DNA from: Glandiceps talaboti
Taxonomy: Eukaryota; Hemichordata; Enteropneusta; Spengelidae
Reading direction: 5' to 3'
DNA: 64,000 nt
Assembly: GCF_964340395.1 (NCBI RefSeq)
Contig: NC_135559.1
Location: forward strand, 13,008,759-13,072,758
The notes beneath the pieces are model-generated. The model saw only the letters and a list, made by a program, of their open reading frames with translations, had not been told where the DNA came from and searched no databases. Positions 28,301 to 39,933 of this stretch are shown here, in pieces (the first letter of the stretch is position 1; each line of letters starts with the position of its first letter). A program made the position numbers and the translations under genes.

Positions 28301-31300
28301 GAACCACGAATATATTATTTCTGCTGATTCCCATGATGCAATGCCCCATAACAAAGTTACCCTTTTAAGGCACAAAATCAAATTGATGTTTCTCTGAAAT
28401 CGCAAGTAATTATAGTTTATCTAAAAATGACGTCATTTCCTGGAGTTAAGTGGCATTCCCCTTTAAATGAGTACGAATGGAAAGTAGGTCGTCTCTTTTT
28501 AGTTTCTTGACATGATAAGAAGCCGCCTACAATATACTCGTTTTCAGCACAATATAAGTTCCAGCGTTCCGAAGTCAGACACATTGCATAGGAGACAGCT
28601 GGTACTGGTAGGCTTTATATACAATCTACAATTCCCATAACTCTATAATCTGACTGGATTTCGGTAAACTGACACCAAGAGAACGATGTATAGAAGGTAA
28701 GATGTGATTGTTTTTAATGAAAGCATGAATACTATGTGAATCAATACTCTTCTGATGTGTCCTAATGGTTGACTTAATTTATGCCTTCTTTATTTCACGC
28801 GAGACCCACTTTTTCGTTTGAGACTGCAATAACCACTGATTGTTAACTTGTAAGGCATTTCGTTTAATAGTCTTCTTCAGTGACTCTCACGAAAAAGATT
28901 CCGATTCTCACTATCAACTATATTCCTACTTTCGCCCCGTATAACTTATCAATGAATACACCTTATTTAGGGACAAAATATTTCCACTCTGTTAAAATGC
29001 AAAATGTGTCGTGCCCAAGGTTTACACGATTTGCAATGGATAAAATTAATTGTTTTATGGTCTATCGAATCTATTGCGTCAGAGGCGAAGTCACTTGTTA
29101 TGTGTTAATTATATTATAGCGTCACTTTGTTTCGTTAGAGAGTGTGCCACTCACTAATTCAAAATAAAAAAACTGGTTGTAACTGGGCTGCCATTTTTCG
29201 ATCAGACGACCACGATATAATCTCCGAAATATGTTAAAATACCAATGATTAGACATTTTACATGTTAATCAGTGGTCGATATTATCCATAACCAGTACAG
29301 AAACAGGTTGATATCGTGATCGCCGTTAGGAGCAATGATTTTGGATGCGGACACAAAAAAAACTCAATAAATTGATTTATCGCGAATACAGCAACAAAAT
29401 AATACTTTACCAAAAGATGTTGGCACATTGTTCACGGCGTACAAAATTATGAGTAAATTATCGCGACTAATAAAACATTTGTCAGAAATCCCGTTCTCGT
29501 TGCAGCTAGTGCAGCTTTAAATTGATGGAGTGGGTTTTATTGTGCGCACGCGCATAATAAAATCTCTCCTTTTCAGAGCGTGAAAATAAAATGCAGAGAA
29601 AGAAGAGAGAGCATGGCCAATTTTTTTGAGGATAGTCTGTAAGGTACGCCGTGACGGGTCGCCCTCACACATCGGTCAACCACTCCCAGAGGAGGCCGGT
29701 GAGGGCGGAACGGCACGACATCCAGTCTCATTGGAGGAGAATAGGTAGGAAATAGTGACAATAGTGATGATGGGTGGTGGTGGTGGTGGTGGTGGTGGTG
29801 GTGGTGGTGGTGGTGGTGGCGGCGGCGGTGGTGATGTTGATTATTTAATTACGACTTAGTAACTTACCACCATCCTGTGGGTCTTCACCCTCTATTTTCT
29901 GCTGTTGTAAATACGACCTTTTGGGTAGAGAGGCACCTAGGAGAGTAATTAAAATCACAGTTAAGATAAAGACTTGGTGTCGAATCCGTGACTAAGAATC
30001 CCTATTAAACCTTTTTATCTAAAGATAGCCTAATCTAAAACCCACACGACTTGATGAATTTGTTAGACTTGGTTGCTCTATTCGAAGCGATTCCTCTCAT
30101 TTTATGCAGAGGTCAAAAACTTAATTTAGTATAAAATGGATGTTTGATTTTGACTTGACTTTCGCGAAAAACCACCCCCGTTGATTGTCTGTAGTTATCA
30201 TAATTTGTGAAAGTTCGTAAGTTACAAAACTCACTCCGGGGGACAAGTAACCAATACCATATTGGCCTCCGTATACGTGGTAACATACTGTGGCAATACA
30301 AATATGGTTGTCATGGCAAATGCGTGGTCAAAAAACGCCCGTATGTGCGGTTTGAACTTAACATGGAACTACGTGGAATGCTAATCCTTTGTAAAGCTAA
30401 ACACATTTCATCTTGAGTGAAAAGCCATAAAACTTTCGTTCTTAAAAAATATATCAACAGATAATCATTTGTTTATACCGTACCCCCCCCCCCATATGAA
30501 GGTCACGTGATAGCATGTTCAAATTTCCGGTGTGATTTGCAGTTGAGGTCAGCGTAATTCTCGGTAGGGGCCTTGGACTTGATCATGAGAAACCACTGAG
30601 TGTAGTCAGCCTGAGATACGAGTGGTAAAATAAACTTGCGAAAGATGGTCAGATAGCCAAGGTCAAAGTCAAATTTACTTTACGATAAAGTTCAATTCTA
30701 ATAAACTCGTATATCTTGTAAAGTTGACTGTGACCCATTTGCGTACGTGTCCGCTTGCCCTTTTCATCATGTGATTAGTTCGAATTTTGTGATTTTATCT
30801 TTTGGTCGGTTACGCATAATGTATCGAATGACGTTGATGCATTCATCTCGGAACGACTGTCTTATGTTAGTCGTCAAAATGGGGGGGGGGGGGGTGAGGA
30901 TGATGACTTGGGAGACTTTATTGATTGCTAAGTACGTGTACTTTTTAAAAAACAAAACTAGAAATCCCGTGTAGAGGACCCTTCCATCTTTACTATTTTA
31001 AACCAGGTAACGAATATTCAAGTTGCTGAAATAATGACGTATACGTGTCCTGGTATGTTTATATATACTGTCCCTGTCCTCTCATAACCTATCATTCTTC
31101 GTCACAACAAAAACCTTATGGCTTATCTGAACTCTGACCTTGCCGAACAATCTAGTGTCAAGCATCTCAATTCTAGATCATCTATTTCACAGCAAATGAC
31201 ATGCAATGATCTCTCTGTCGCGTGACAAGGAGATAAACAAACGACGGGTCTGCTGATCATAACCACAGCACATTAAAAAAATAGTATTTCAATAAGTGCA

Positions 31301-33031
31301 ACTTATCTCTCTGGCATTTGTAAAGAGAGGTGGTAAAATCCCAGGGACAGGTTATTAATCAAGGCATTTCATAATTTCGAAAGACAATATCTCAGGAACA
31401 TACTTTGAATCCTTATTCAGTTTTATGGTTTCGGGGTTTGTTCGTTTTTTGCGTTTGTCAGTATTTCTTTGTTGTTTTTCTATGTTGTGATTTCTTGTGT
31501 GTGTCCTGACAAAAGGTTATTTATTCTAATTAGCTAATTAAAATAACCAAGGGTTTAATTACAACTTACTTCCGAAGCTTGGAGAGAAACCACTTGGCGC
31601 ATATTCCTCTGTAAAAAAATAAAGAAAGAGGCCACAAATTTAGCAAAAGTCTAAAATAAAATAAAATAAAATATGACTTGGATTATAGTTTGTCGCTGAT
31701 TAAATTTGTGGCAACTAGTAACATCGATCTGTTTAGTTTACGCCAAAATAACGATTTTCTGTACATTTTGTACAATCTTTGTAGTGAATACTATTAGGCG
31801 TGACGTCATCAATTTGTGTGCCCAAACGGCAATGACGTCACCTTTGCGTAGTTTGCAGCCAACAGTCGCATTTACATGACATGTAATATTCGAAAACAAT
31901 CAAAATGCAGAAAGAAAGGGTGTTACCATATGATAATTATAATAATAATAACAATGTTTGTTTTTATATAGTGCTTTCCCACTCTGTGCTCAAAGCGCTT
32001 TACAATTATTACTCCTGGTACGGATCTATAGCGGCACAACGGCCCTTTATACTTCCTCAACTCCCTGGGGAGCTTACAATCCATTGCAGCCTTTATAAGC
32101 GCATATGATTAAAGCATTCACATTGCATGCACCTTTATCCATATAATCAGATTTGATCTTCATCTTCATACAATAAAGATTTTTACACATTTATTAATAT
32201 TTACAATGTACTGAGTTACAAACAAGGACTTGGCATATGTTGTTCAATACCCAAATCCTCATCCATATGTCATAACACCGTTCACCGTATTTCTAAAATT
32301 TGGTGAAAAATCGAACTATTTGGAAAACATAAAAGGTGTCACCTGTGTAAGCCCTAGCGATGCTCGCAAGATCAACTGCTGCTGTCTTTTTCTTGAACTT
32401 CTTAGGATCACCACCTTTAAGAATGAAATGGAAAACACATTAAAACCGTCTGTATATGATTCGTTCGGTTCGAATGTTGATGAGGAAATTCACTTTTTTT
32501 GATAATTTTTTGTTGATGTCCTTTAGTACACTTAATATGTAAGTACATGTATATTTTAATGAACCGACTTTATTTCACCAGAAAAATGAGAACATAACAT
32601 TAAACAATTAAATATGTACAATAATATAGTACCTACAATAAATATTTACAATGAATGATAATATTTTTCTGGTGAGGACCATGGATATAGTCCACTAGGG
32701 ACTAATCTAGTCTATGATCCTGACTAATAAATGAAATGATAAATACACTAAGAGCCGAACCCGAATAGCCACAAATCGCTGGACGATAGCTAGAAAAAAA
32801 ACTACTTTTTTCATGTTTTGAATTACGAATGAAATAAAACAATGGAAACGTTGAAACAAATCGAACGATTCTTCGTCTGACCTCTGACCTTGAGACGAGA
32901 TTTACTTTTTACAGGTTCACCTTTTTATCAACTCGTAGTCATCCAAGAGCATTACAGTATTCAACGTCAACAATGTGAACAACACAAAAAGAGGGACACC
33001 TACCTATAAAGCTCGGTGAGAATCCGCTCAT
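22393..33031 (-). CDS. FOXRED2-like FAD/NADPH-dependent oxidoreductase, apparently cytosolic
   Basis: Nine exons on the minus strand: 33031-33004, 31608-31570, 29936-29868, 26745-26074, 25242-24991, 24832-24590, 24196-24004, 23322-23094 and 22593-22393 (TGA). Exon lengths total 1,926 nt, an exact 641 codons plus stop, and all phases agree. The FAD motif GAGPAG is at residues 54-59, an ATG motif at 193-195 and a second Rossmann motif GRGNSA at 233-238. The segments RHRTLISINKRF, RHDWNSLL, AWDTHFVGDLRAVNN, YQLKSL and GFIHGFRY are typical of FOXRED2, the ER flavoprotein ERFAD. Unlike FOXRED2 as known in vertebrates, the N-terminus (MSGFSPSFIEEYAPSG) is no signal peptide and the C-terminus (GGPMAST) is no KDEL-type signal, so a cytosolic location is inferred. 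Introns hold a LINE fragment, (CACAAA)n and (GGT)n. The two first exons are short, so the 5' end is less certain than the core. Confidence 0.9.
25470..25745. repeat. Dispersed repeat family D, copy 1
   Basis: It shares CAGCCCATGCAGTCTGCAGA, GAACAAGCAAATGA and CGTCGCACCATTTTA with 53950-54225. It lies in an intron of the FOXRED2-like gene. Confidence 0.75.
26839..26946. repeat. (CACAAA)n microsatellite
   Basis: About 18 perfect hexamers just upstream (minus sense) of the exon with the FAD motif of the FOXRED2-like gene and at the end of the LINE fragment. Confidence 0.98.
27050..27700 (-). pseudogene. Degenerate LINE reverse-transcriptase fragment
   Basis: Within intron 3 of the FOXRED2-like gene, the minus strand reads (across frameshifts and stops) pieces such as ISEAKFGFQKRRS, CVFVDFERAFDWIG and LKSMYNNVKSCVRT. 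These are the RT region of LINEs common in marine invertebrates, including the first catalytic Asp (VFVDFERAFD). No intact ORF remains. A (CACAAA)n tract follows it at 26839-26946. Confidence 0.75.
29165..29530. repeat. Dispersed repeat family C, copy 3
   Basis: Shorter copy in intron 3 of the FOXRED2-like gene with GGTTGTAACTGGGCTG, GTGGTCGATATTATCCATAA and GTTGCAGCTAGTGCAG. Confidence 0.7.
29768..29832. repeat. (GGT)n/(GGC)n microsatellite
   Basis: Triplet tract 36 bp from exon 29936-29868 of the FOXRED2-like gene, within the following intron. Confidence 0.95.
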
Positions 33032-33496
33032 GATGATTATTTTAGCCCGGGTCAAATTAATTCAAGCACACCAGGGGAGCGTCCAAATATCTGTGCTCAG
33101 CAATTTCAGACAAGTCCACAAATTTTGGACTGGAAGTAGACATCACGTGACCATGAGAGTCTGGGATGATTTAATGGCATTTTTTTATCAGTTTTGATGT
33201 GATTTATTACAAGAACCCTCTTGACACTAGAACAGGGTACATATGATAGCCATTTCATCACAAATTATATGTATATTGATAAGTTTAGTTGATGGCAACC
33301 CCATTTTTGAGATGGGATTGTTGGATACCGCCCCCTCTGATGGATGAGAAAAGTTACTTTGTTGAAAACATGTTGTGGTATCGTGTTATGTTTACTGTGT
33401 ATTACTCTCTGTGAAGAATATTACTGGAACAGAGTTGATGAAATTTAATAAGCCAACTTCATTTATGAGGAACTGCAATTTCTACATATTTCCTCA

Positions 33497-33498
33497 AT

Positions 33499-33582
<84 letters not shown>

Positions 33583-33658
33583 GGGATGGATGGATGGAAG
33601 GAAGATTGGGTGGGTGGACAGACAGACAGACAGACAGACAGACGGACGGACGGTGGAA

Positions 33659-33707
<49 letters not shown>

Positions 33708-33726
33708 GGCAGGCAGGCAGGCAGGC

Positions 33727-33763
<37 letters not shown>

Positions 33764-33782
33764 GGCAGGCAGGCAGGCAGGC

Positions 33783-33850
<68 letters not shown>
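33497..33850. repeat. (GAT)n then (CAGA)n/(GGCA)n array
   Basis: An ATG/GAT triplet tract 33497-33581 is followed by CAGA, CGGA and GGCA tetranucleotide blocks to 33850, about 470 bp upstream of the FOXRED2-like start codon. Confidence 0.98.
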
Positions 33851-34112
33851 TCAACAGCGGTTGGCAATGAATGCTAATATTGATGGTGGCTAGTGTCTGA
33901 GATTACAACAATCCTGTAACTAGGTGTAGATAGTGTTCACACCTTGTACCTAATGTAAACGTTAGATACTATTAATCACATCGTATCATTTGATAGTTAA
34001 GATAAATCATGCCAGTCATTGAACTCTGCAGTATTTGATATAGTCACACTATCGAATACCGGCAGCTATTCATCGCATACAATAAGACGCACTATGTGAG
34101 TAATACAACCAG

Positions 34113-34161
<49 letters not shown>

Positions 34162-34180
34162 GCTGTTGTTGTTGTTGTTC

Positions 34181-34212
<32 letters not shown>

Positions 34213-34233
34213 CTTCTTCTTCTTCTTCTTCTT
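34113..34233. repeat. (TTG)n/(TTC)n triplet tract
   Basis: TTG triplets with TTC at the right end. The apparent poly-Leu and poly-Thr frames here are repeat translation. Confidence 0.98.
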
Positions 34234-34520
34234 GTTTTTATTGGATAGAATTGTCTGTGATCAGAACATAGTTTTGTCAGTGGTGGACAACTAGTGAAAG
34301 TTGTTTTGAGGGTGCCAGAAAACATCTCCTTATTACATTATCAAATGAGCACAAATTTTCTTTAATACATTATAAGCTTACTCTTCCATACTCCATTATA
34401 CAAAAATATTTTTAAAAAGATAGTCAACAATACAGACTTGAATATCATGTTCATGACTGCATAGTATTTATCTTGTTGTGTGCTGTGGACATGTCATACA
34501 TGTCACGCTGTAAGAGAGTT

Positions 34521-34900
34521 TACAATGAATTTCACAATACCGTGAAGCTTTTCTGTTTGATACAAAGAAACCAACAAGAAACTGCATATGCTAAACTCCA
34601 ATAGCAAGATCGCATGTTTTGCTACATTTAGTCTAAATGAAATAAACTATTTCGATGTATTGCAACTCCATGCAGACATTCGGGCGCCAATGTTTTTCTT
34701 AGTATCAAACACTGGATGAAGGGCGCGTAAAATGTCCTTTGTGCAATTCATTTGATGTCTGTATTGTAGCAAATTGTAGCAAGTAACTGTACTCATTCAA
34801 TCTTGCTATCTTAAAGTGTAGCATGTCCAGTTTCTTGTTGGTTTCTCAGTGTGTGGTTGTATCAAACAGAAAAGGTTAACGGTATTGTGAAATTCGCTGT
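34521..34900. mobile_element. Inverted-repeat element
   Basis: Arms carrying GAATTTCACAATACCG, CTTTTCTGTTTGATACAA and GAAACCAACAAGAAACTG occur at 34521-34612 and inverted at about 34795-34900. There is no coding content inside. Confidence 0.7.
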
Positions 34901-34995
34901 ACGTCATCTTTATACTTGATAGTGTTATTATCTTCAAAACCAGAGTTTTAATCGTCCATTACTGAGAGTTTCGTTACAATAGTTTTTTTGCGTTA

Positions 34996-35282
34996 GGCCT
35001 AAAAAAAATAATTGTTTGGTTCCGGTTACCCGCCCCCACCTAGTTTTTCACTGCCGATCCTAAAGTTTTTTATGTATTCTAGAAAAAAAAGTAATAAAAT
35101 CGCAAAAAATTGTGAAGTCTCACGAGAAACAGTGTTCAGGTGTACATAGAAGTAAATAGAAATTAAAGGGAATTGTTACCATTTTACCTTTGTGCATCCA
35201 TAAACAAAGTTTAGGGTTAGGGACTTACAGTAATAGTCGGTCGGGTTACCAGAAACACATTATTTTTTTTATTTGGCCTTAG
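34996..35282. mobile_element. Foldback/MITE family A, second copy
   Basis: It has TTAGGCCTAAAAAAAATAAT at the left end, the inverted AATAATGTGTTTCTGGTAACCCG at the right end, and the same interior as the copy at 3098-3470. It lies between the FOXRED2-like gene and the LINE fragment. Confidence 0.6.
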
Positions 35283-35956
35283 GTCTGATATGAAATAATG
35301 AATACACGGTGCGTTCCACACGTACATCGACTTTTAATTTTTCATTCACTTCACACGTTCGTGTTCTTTGATGACGGTGATCGAAGCTGATTTATAAAGA
35401 CAGTCACACACATATGTGGTTGTTTAATAAGGTCGTAGACGTACACACCGGTACCTAAACACTGCCCTGACTGTTCTTCATGTGCCTAAAACGCCTGAGA
35501 ATGTAACAGATGCTGACCCCTCAAACAACTTACCCGTTGTAGATTAGAGACATATAAATCGCATTAATCAGCACTGGCAGTGTGTGTATTAGATCAAACA
35601 AATGTATTAGATCGGAAGTCATCCAAGAGTAAATCATTCATCGGTTCTGTGCAAGAATTATATATATACGCACATTCTTATAGTACACAATTGTTCACGT
35701 GGATACAGAAAACCAATCCCTTCGAATTTTCTAAAATTGTAAATGAGCTTCGTTTTCAATTTTTAAAGGTATTTTCGCGTGCCTGAATTATCGCTATCCC
35801 TCGTAAATACATCACCTCGCTGCGTTCTACTACTATTTTGCTATATTTTTGGCACTTTATAATTTCGTCTATGTTTCTGTCTACGATGATGCATAAAAAT
35901 ACAGACGCGTGCACAAAATAAATGAATGAATGACACACAGACTGGTGACAGTGGTA

Positions 35957-35971
35957 GTGTGTGTGTGTGTG

Positions 35972-36048
<77 letters not shown>
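35957..36048. repeat. (GT)n tract
   Basis: About 46 GT dinucleotides with one interruption. A (TTTG)n run follows near 36340-36370. Confidence 0.98.
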
Positions 36049-36050
<2 letters not shown>

Positions 36051-37187
36051 ATCCTAACCCGCTTTTTGTTGGTATGTACTTTACTGAAGTGTAATTTATC
36101 AAGTGTCATTGATGTAGATTTTTTTCACACGTAGACTGGGACTTTTTATTATAAAAGTGTCACTTATATGTTGAGTGTGTTAGTCATCTATAGTGACATG
36201 ATACGGGTGATGTAGACGTTTACACGTAGACCACATGTGGATTGGGGCTATCTGGTTAACCTAATTTTTTGCAACAATTACCGTACAATATTGTATTGTA
36301 TAGTTTAAACGTACACGATCAGTTTTGTGATTTTTGCTTTTGTTTGTTTGTTTGTTTGTTTGTTTGTTTTTGTTTTTTCTCATTTGCGGTCTGTATACGT
36401 TGTCAAGTGAACTGACACAGAAACGAAAAAGTTTAAACACAGAACAACTGGGTCAAGTTCATGACCCAATTTTGCGAACGAAAAAGGTCAGGTGAAATCA
36501 AGTGATGTACTTGTACCTGCTGTTTGCACGCTTATGAGTTTTGTCAATAGGTGTGTATCTACTATCGCGTGAAGTGTTACAGAATTTGAACAAACTATAA
36601 AACAAAGACCAGTTGTGTTCACATTTAACCCACTTCTTAATCTGTGTAGAAGTAGGTGCGGTGAAATCGAAGTAGTCTAGACAAACTGAGTAGTGTTCCT
36701 CTCCATCTTCTCTTTAGTAGCTATCGAGTGATGTAGTATAGAAACGATGCGTCTTACACGTAGACCGTTAGCTAGTCTACTTCGTAGGTGATGCACAGTG
36801 GAGTGAATTGAAAGTGCAGCGATGTACTTTACACGTACACCGTTGGTTAATATGTCAGGCACATCGTCAACTCAATTTCTGGATCGGTATATTATGATAC
36901 ACTGTGACCAGCTGGCAGTAATCTGTAAACGAGAAACTACTTTTTATACTTTGCGATGATCCGATGACAAATATAATTTCGTTGTTTCATGATTCCAAAA
37001 GTTTGCGAGACTCTATCGTTCTTTGTCACTTCGCGTCGGGGACTAAGCTTCTTAAAATGTCAGTAGACTTCGCCATATATTGCTTAAGTTGAAATTATAA
37101 GAAAAGATGTCGACGTTTGTTGGTTGACCGTCGTGTTATCAAGAGAACGAATCCTGGATATAGAAAGGTGCTTTACCATTCCAAGCC

Positions 37188-38480
37188 TTAAAAAACTAGT
37201 AAAATTACTTTAAAATCAACTCTTGCCTTGACAGGCAGCCAGTGAAGCTCAATAAGAGATTGTGTTATTCCATCATACTTTCTCAAACCTTTTACAACTC
37301 TTGCGGCATTATTTTGTACTCGCTGCAATCTGTCAAACAAATACTGTGGCATTCCATACAATATGCAGTTTGCATAATCAAGATGAGAACTGACTAGAGA
37401 ATGGACCAATGTTTCACAAGCTTTCTGATTAAGATATTTACGGATACGACGGAGATTGTATAAGTTATGATTGACTTTCTTACAGATTTGGTTAACATGA
37501 CGAACCATCGATAGATTTGATTCCAACCAGCCTCCCAGATTGCGGACATGGTCAACTATTTTGATCTGATTATCTCCGATAACGTCAGTTTTGTTCTCTA
37601 TGTTGACATCCAGGCTTGTATGTCACCGACACACCTCTCTATACACTTTATAGCATCAGTTTCATCATCTAAACACTTCCAAAAGTTGTGTATCATCAGC
37701 ATAACCGTATGAATTAATCATATGGTTGTTTATGACGCGAAACAGTGTACTCGAATAGGCCGTAAAGAGGACTGGGCCAAGGCATGATCCTTGTGGGACG
37801 CCAAACTTCAGTTGAACACTTTCAGATAAACTGCCAGATACTACGACTAGATCAAGTAGAACCAAAAAGTGCAACTTGTTTCTGACCCATACACTCAAGT
37901 ATGTCTGACATAACTTTACTAAGGACAGTCTCTGTACTGTGATATTGTCTGTACGCTGATTGATGTAACTGGTACGGTAGCGGGGCATTGATCTGCATGT
38001 GAGTGGTGAGTTGATCGACAACAACCCGTTCTACTTCTACTAGCTTGGAAATGAATGACAGGTTACTAACAGGTCGATAATTAGACAAGTCTATACCGCC
38101 AGCTGCTTTTTTTTTACCAATGCTGGGTACGACGGTTGCCTCCTTCCAGACATCTGGAAATGTACCATTTTGAAGGGAGCGATTGATCATGCAGGTGATG
38201 ATAGGTAGCAAGACATCGACACATTCTTTAAGTAACCACGTTGAAATAGGATCACTTGCGCACTGTTTTAATGCAGGTGATGATAGGTAGCAAGACATCG
38301 ACACATTATTTAAGTAACCACGTTGAAATAGGATCACTTGCGCACTGTTTTGACGGTGCTTTCGTTATGTGTTTCTTTATTTCATCTGGTGTTACAGGTT
38401 CAAAGTTGTCTAACTTATTGTTAACAATCCTGGTGTTGATCATGTCTGTCACACTATTTCGAGCTTGACTATCCAAATTA
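37188..38480 (-). pseudogene. Broken non-LTR retrotransposon (CR1/L2-like) reverse transcriptase
   Basis: Read on the minus strand, three frames carry ordered reverse-transcriptase pieces: SNYRPVSNLSFISKL, then GVPQGSCLGPVLF and YADDTQL (catalytic box of CR1/L2/jockey-type LINEs), then the C-terminal thumb-like LVSSHLDYANCILYG and QRVQNNAARVV. The block carrying the first catalytic aspartate (AFDTV-type) is missing, and frames shift. An 82-bp tandem duplication (38191-38272 and 38273-38354) adds a further frameshift. Similarity stops abruptly at about 37188. The copy is dead. Confidence 0.9.
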
Positions 38481-38984
38481 TGTCGTATTTTGCTACGTTC
38501 TGCATCAGCGTCCGATATTTTTTTTTAAATTAAAGTGTTCTTTAATACTCGTCCTTGTCGCAATCGAATGTCAGCTGGTCGCGTTGAAGGCTTCACTTCA
38601 AAGTTTGCCATAGTCTTTATCGTTGTCTCGTTATTCAAAATTTTCAGGCACAATCTCTCCTTCTGCAATTTTATATTCCGTTACTGCAATGTTATCAGTT
38701 CTAGTTCGAGTAGGATTCCCACCATTGGAACATAATCGTTAAAGTTTCCTTTCGAAAAGTTCTCGAATCTTCTCCGCATCCTTTTTTGATCATACATTTT
38801 CTTCTCGTGCAAGGCCAGATTTCCATCATTGTTTCTTCGTTACAGTGTTAATTTGTTTTACTCACCCAGTGGGGTTGTGTTTTTTCTTCTCAAAGGTTGT
38901 CGTAAGTCTTCGTAAGGTTCAAACTTGATTCATTATACACACAAATGGTTGTTCAAGCTCCGGATCGCCACCAATGTCACTTTT

Positions 38985-39505
38985 CGATCTTCGCACTCAG
39001 CTGACAGACCAAGTAATTACACTCGAATCACTCTCACATCTTATGTACCGACTCAACTTCTGTAACGGGATCACTACTTGAACTTTAGGGAATCCAAATT
39101 AGTCCAGACTGCACACAGTTTATGTTCAAGTCGAAAGTCTACACTAGAACCATGGCAAGCACTTAGCACATGCCTCGTTCATTGACTTGCCCCGAAGTGA
39201 AGTGCCTGCCTGCTAGTTCCAAGTGTAATCTTTAATATCATTAAAGTCTAAATTTACATAACGCATGTGTATGGCCAAATAACTAATGCAAACCATACTA
39301 AAGTCTTCAAGAGGTGTTACCATGCCCCAAAAGACTATTCTCAAAAAATTGATAAATGATCACTATGAATCCTAGTTATTTATGAAATGCAGACCGTCGT
39401 CTCATGTACTCGAGTACGCTTGGAATCTTGTGTGGTATGAATCCGATATCCTTCAGAGAGTCTGCTGACCTTTCAGTCTAAGACATGCGATGTAATTAAA
39501 CTGTT
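38985..39505. repeat. Dispersed repeat family B, copy 2
   Basis: Same family as 3995-4470, lying next to the broken LINE, so the family may derive from a LINE end or untranslated region. Confidence 0.75.
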
Positions 39506-39933
39506 GAATTTGATTTGTACTTTAATACCAATATTGTATATATTTAGATTGCATTAGTGTATCAATCTTCTAACTCGTCCAAAGTGCAGAAATTACAGCT
39601 AAATCTACAAGTACTACAAGATTGTATGAATGACGCAGGCACAATTGTCCAGTATTTAGATTATACTGCATCAGAGTCCGGATTGGCTCAGAGAGGTGAC
39701 ACTACAACGCACGTGATAAATTGAACGTCAAAATTTTAGCTCACGTGAGTCCGTGACATGTTGTCCCAATAACCAATTCATCTTTCTGGCTATATTATGT
39801 GGGCGACTCCTGTGTAACTCATAGTGGTATATGTGCGTCGTGTATACACAGTGATATCTCCCCCCACTCAACTGATACTGTTTTTTTTACATCTCTTTCA
39901 ACTCTCAACAGTTGCAAGTTACCCACCGCCACC

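Larger units (their letters stand above)
33032..39933. other. Divergent intergenic region, FOXRED2-like to tryptophanase
   Basis: About 6.9 kb separates the two head-to-head genes. It holds microsatellites, two inverted-repeat elements, a broken LINE and repeat family B. Apart from the acceptor-like CAACAG at 39916-39921, no promoter element or 5' UTR exon could be fixed. Confidence 0.6.

Noticed and set aside
33375-33893. Poly-Met/His and DRQT open frames
   Set aside because: Translation of (GAT)n and (CAGA)n microsatellites. The same applies to the repeat frames near 1071-1565, 15744-16058, 17379-17783, 34092-34325, 35881-36109, 42476-42791, 44020-44490, 49573-49768 and 62770-63165.
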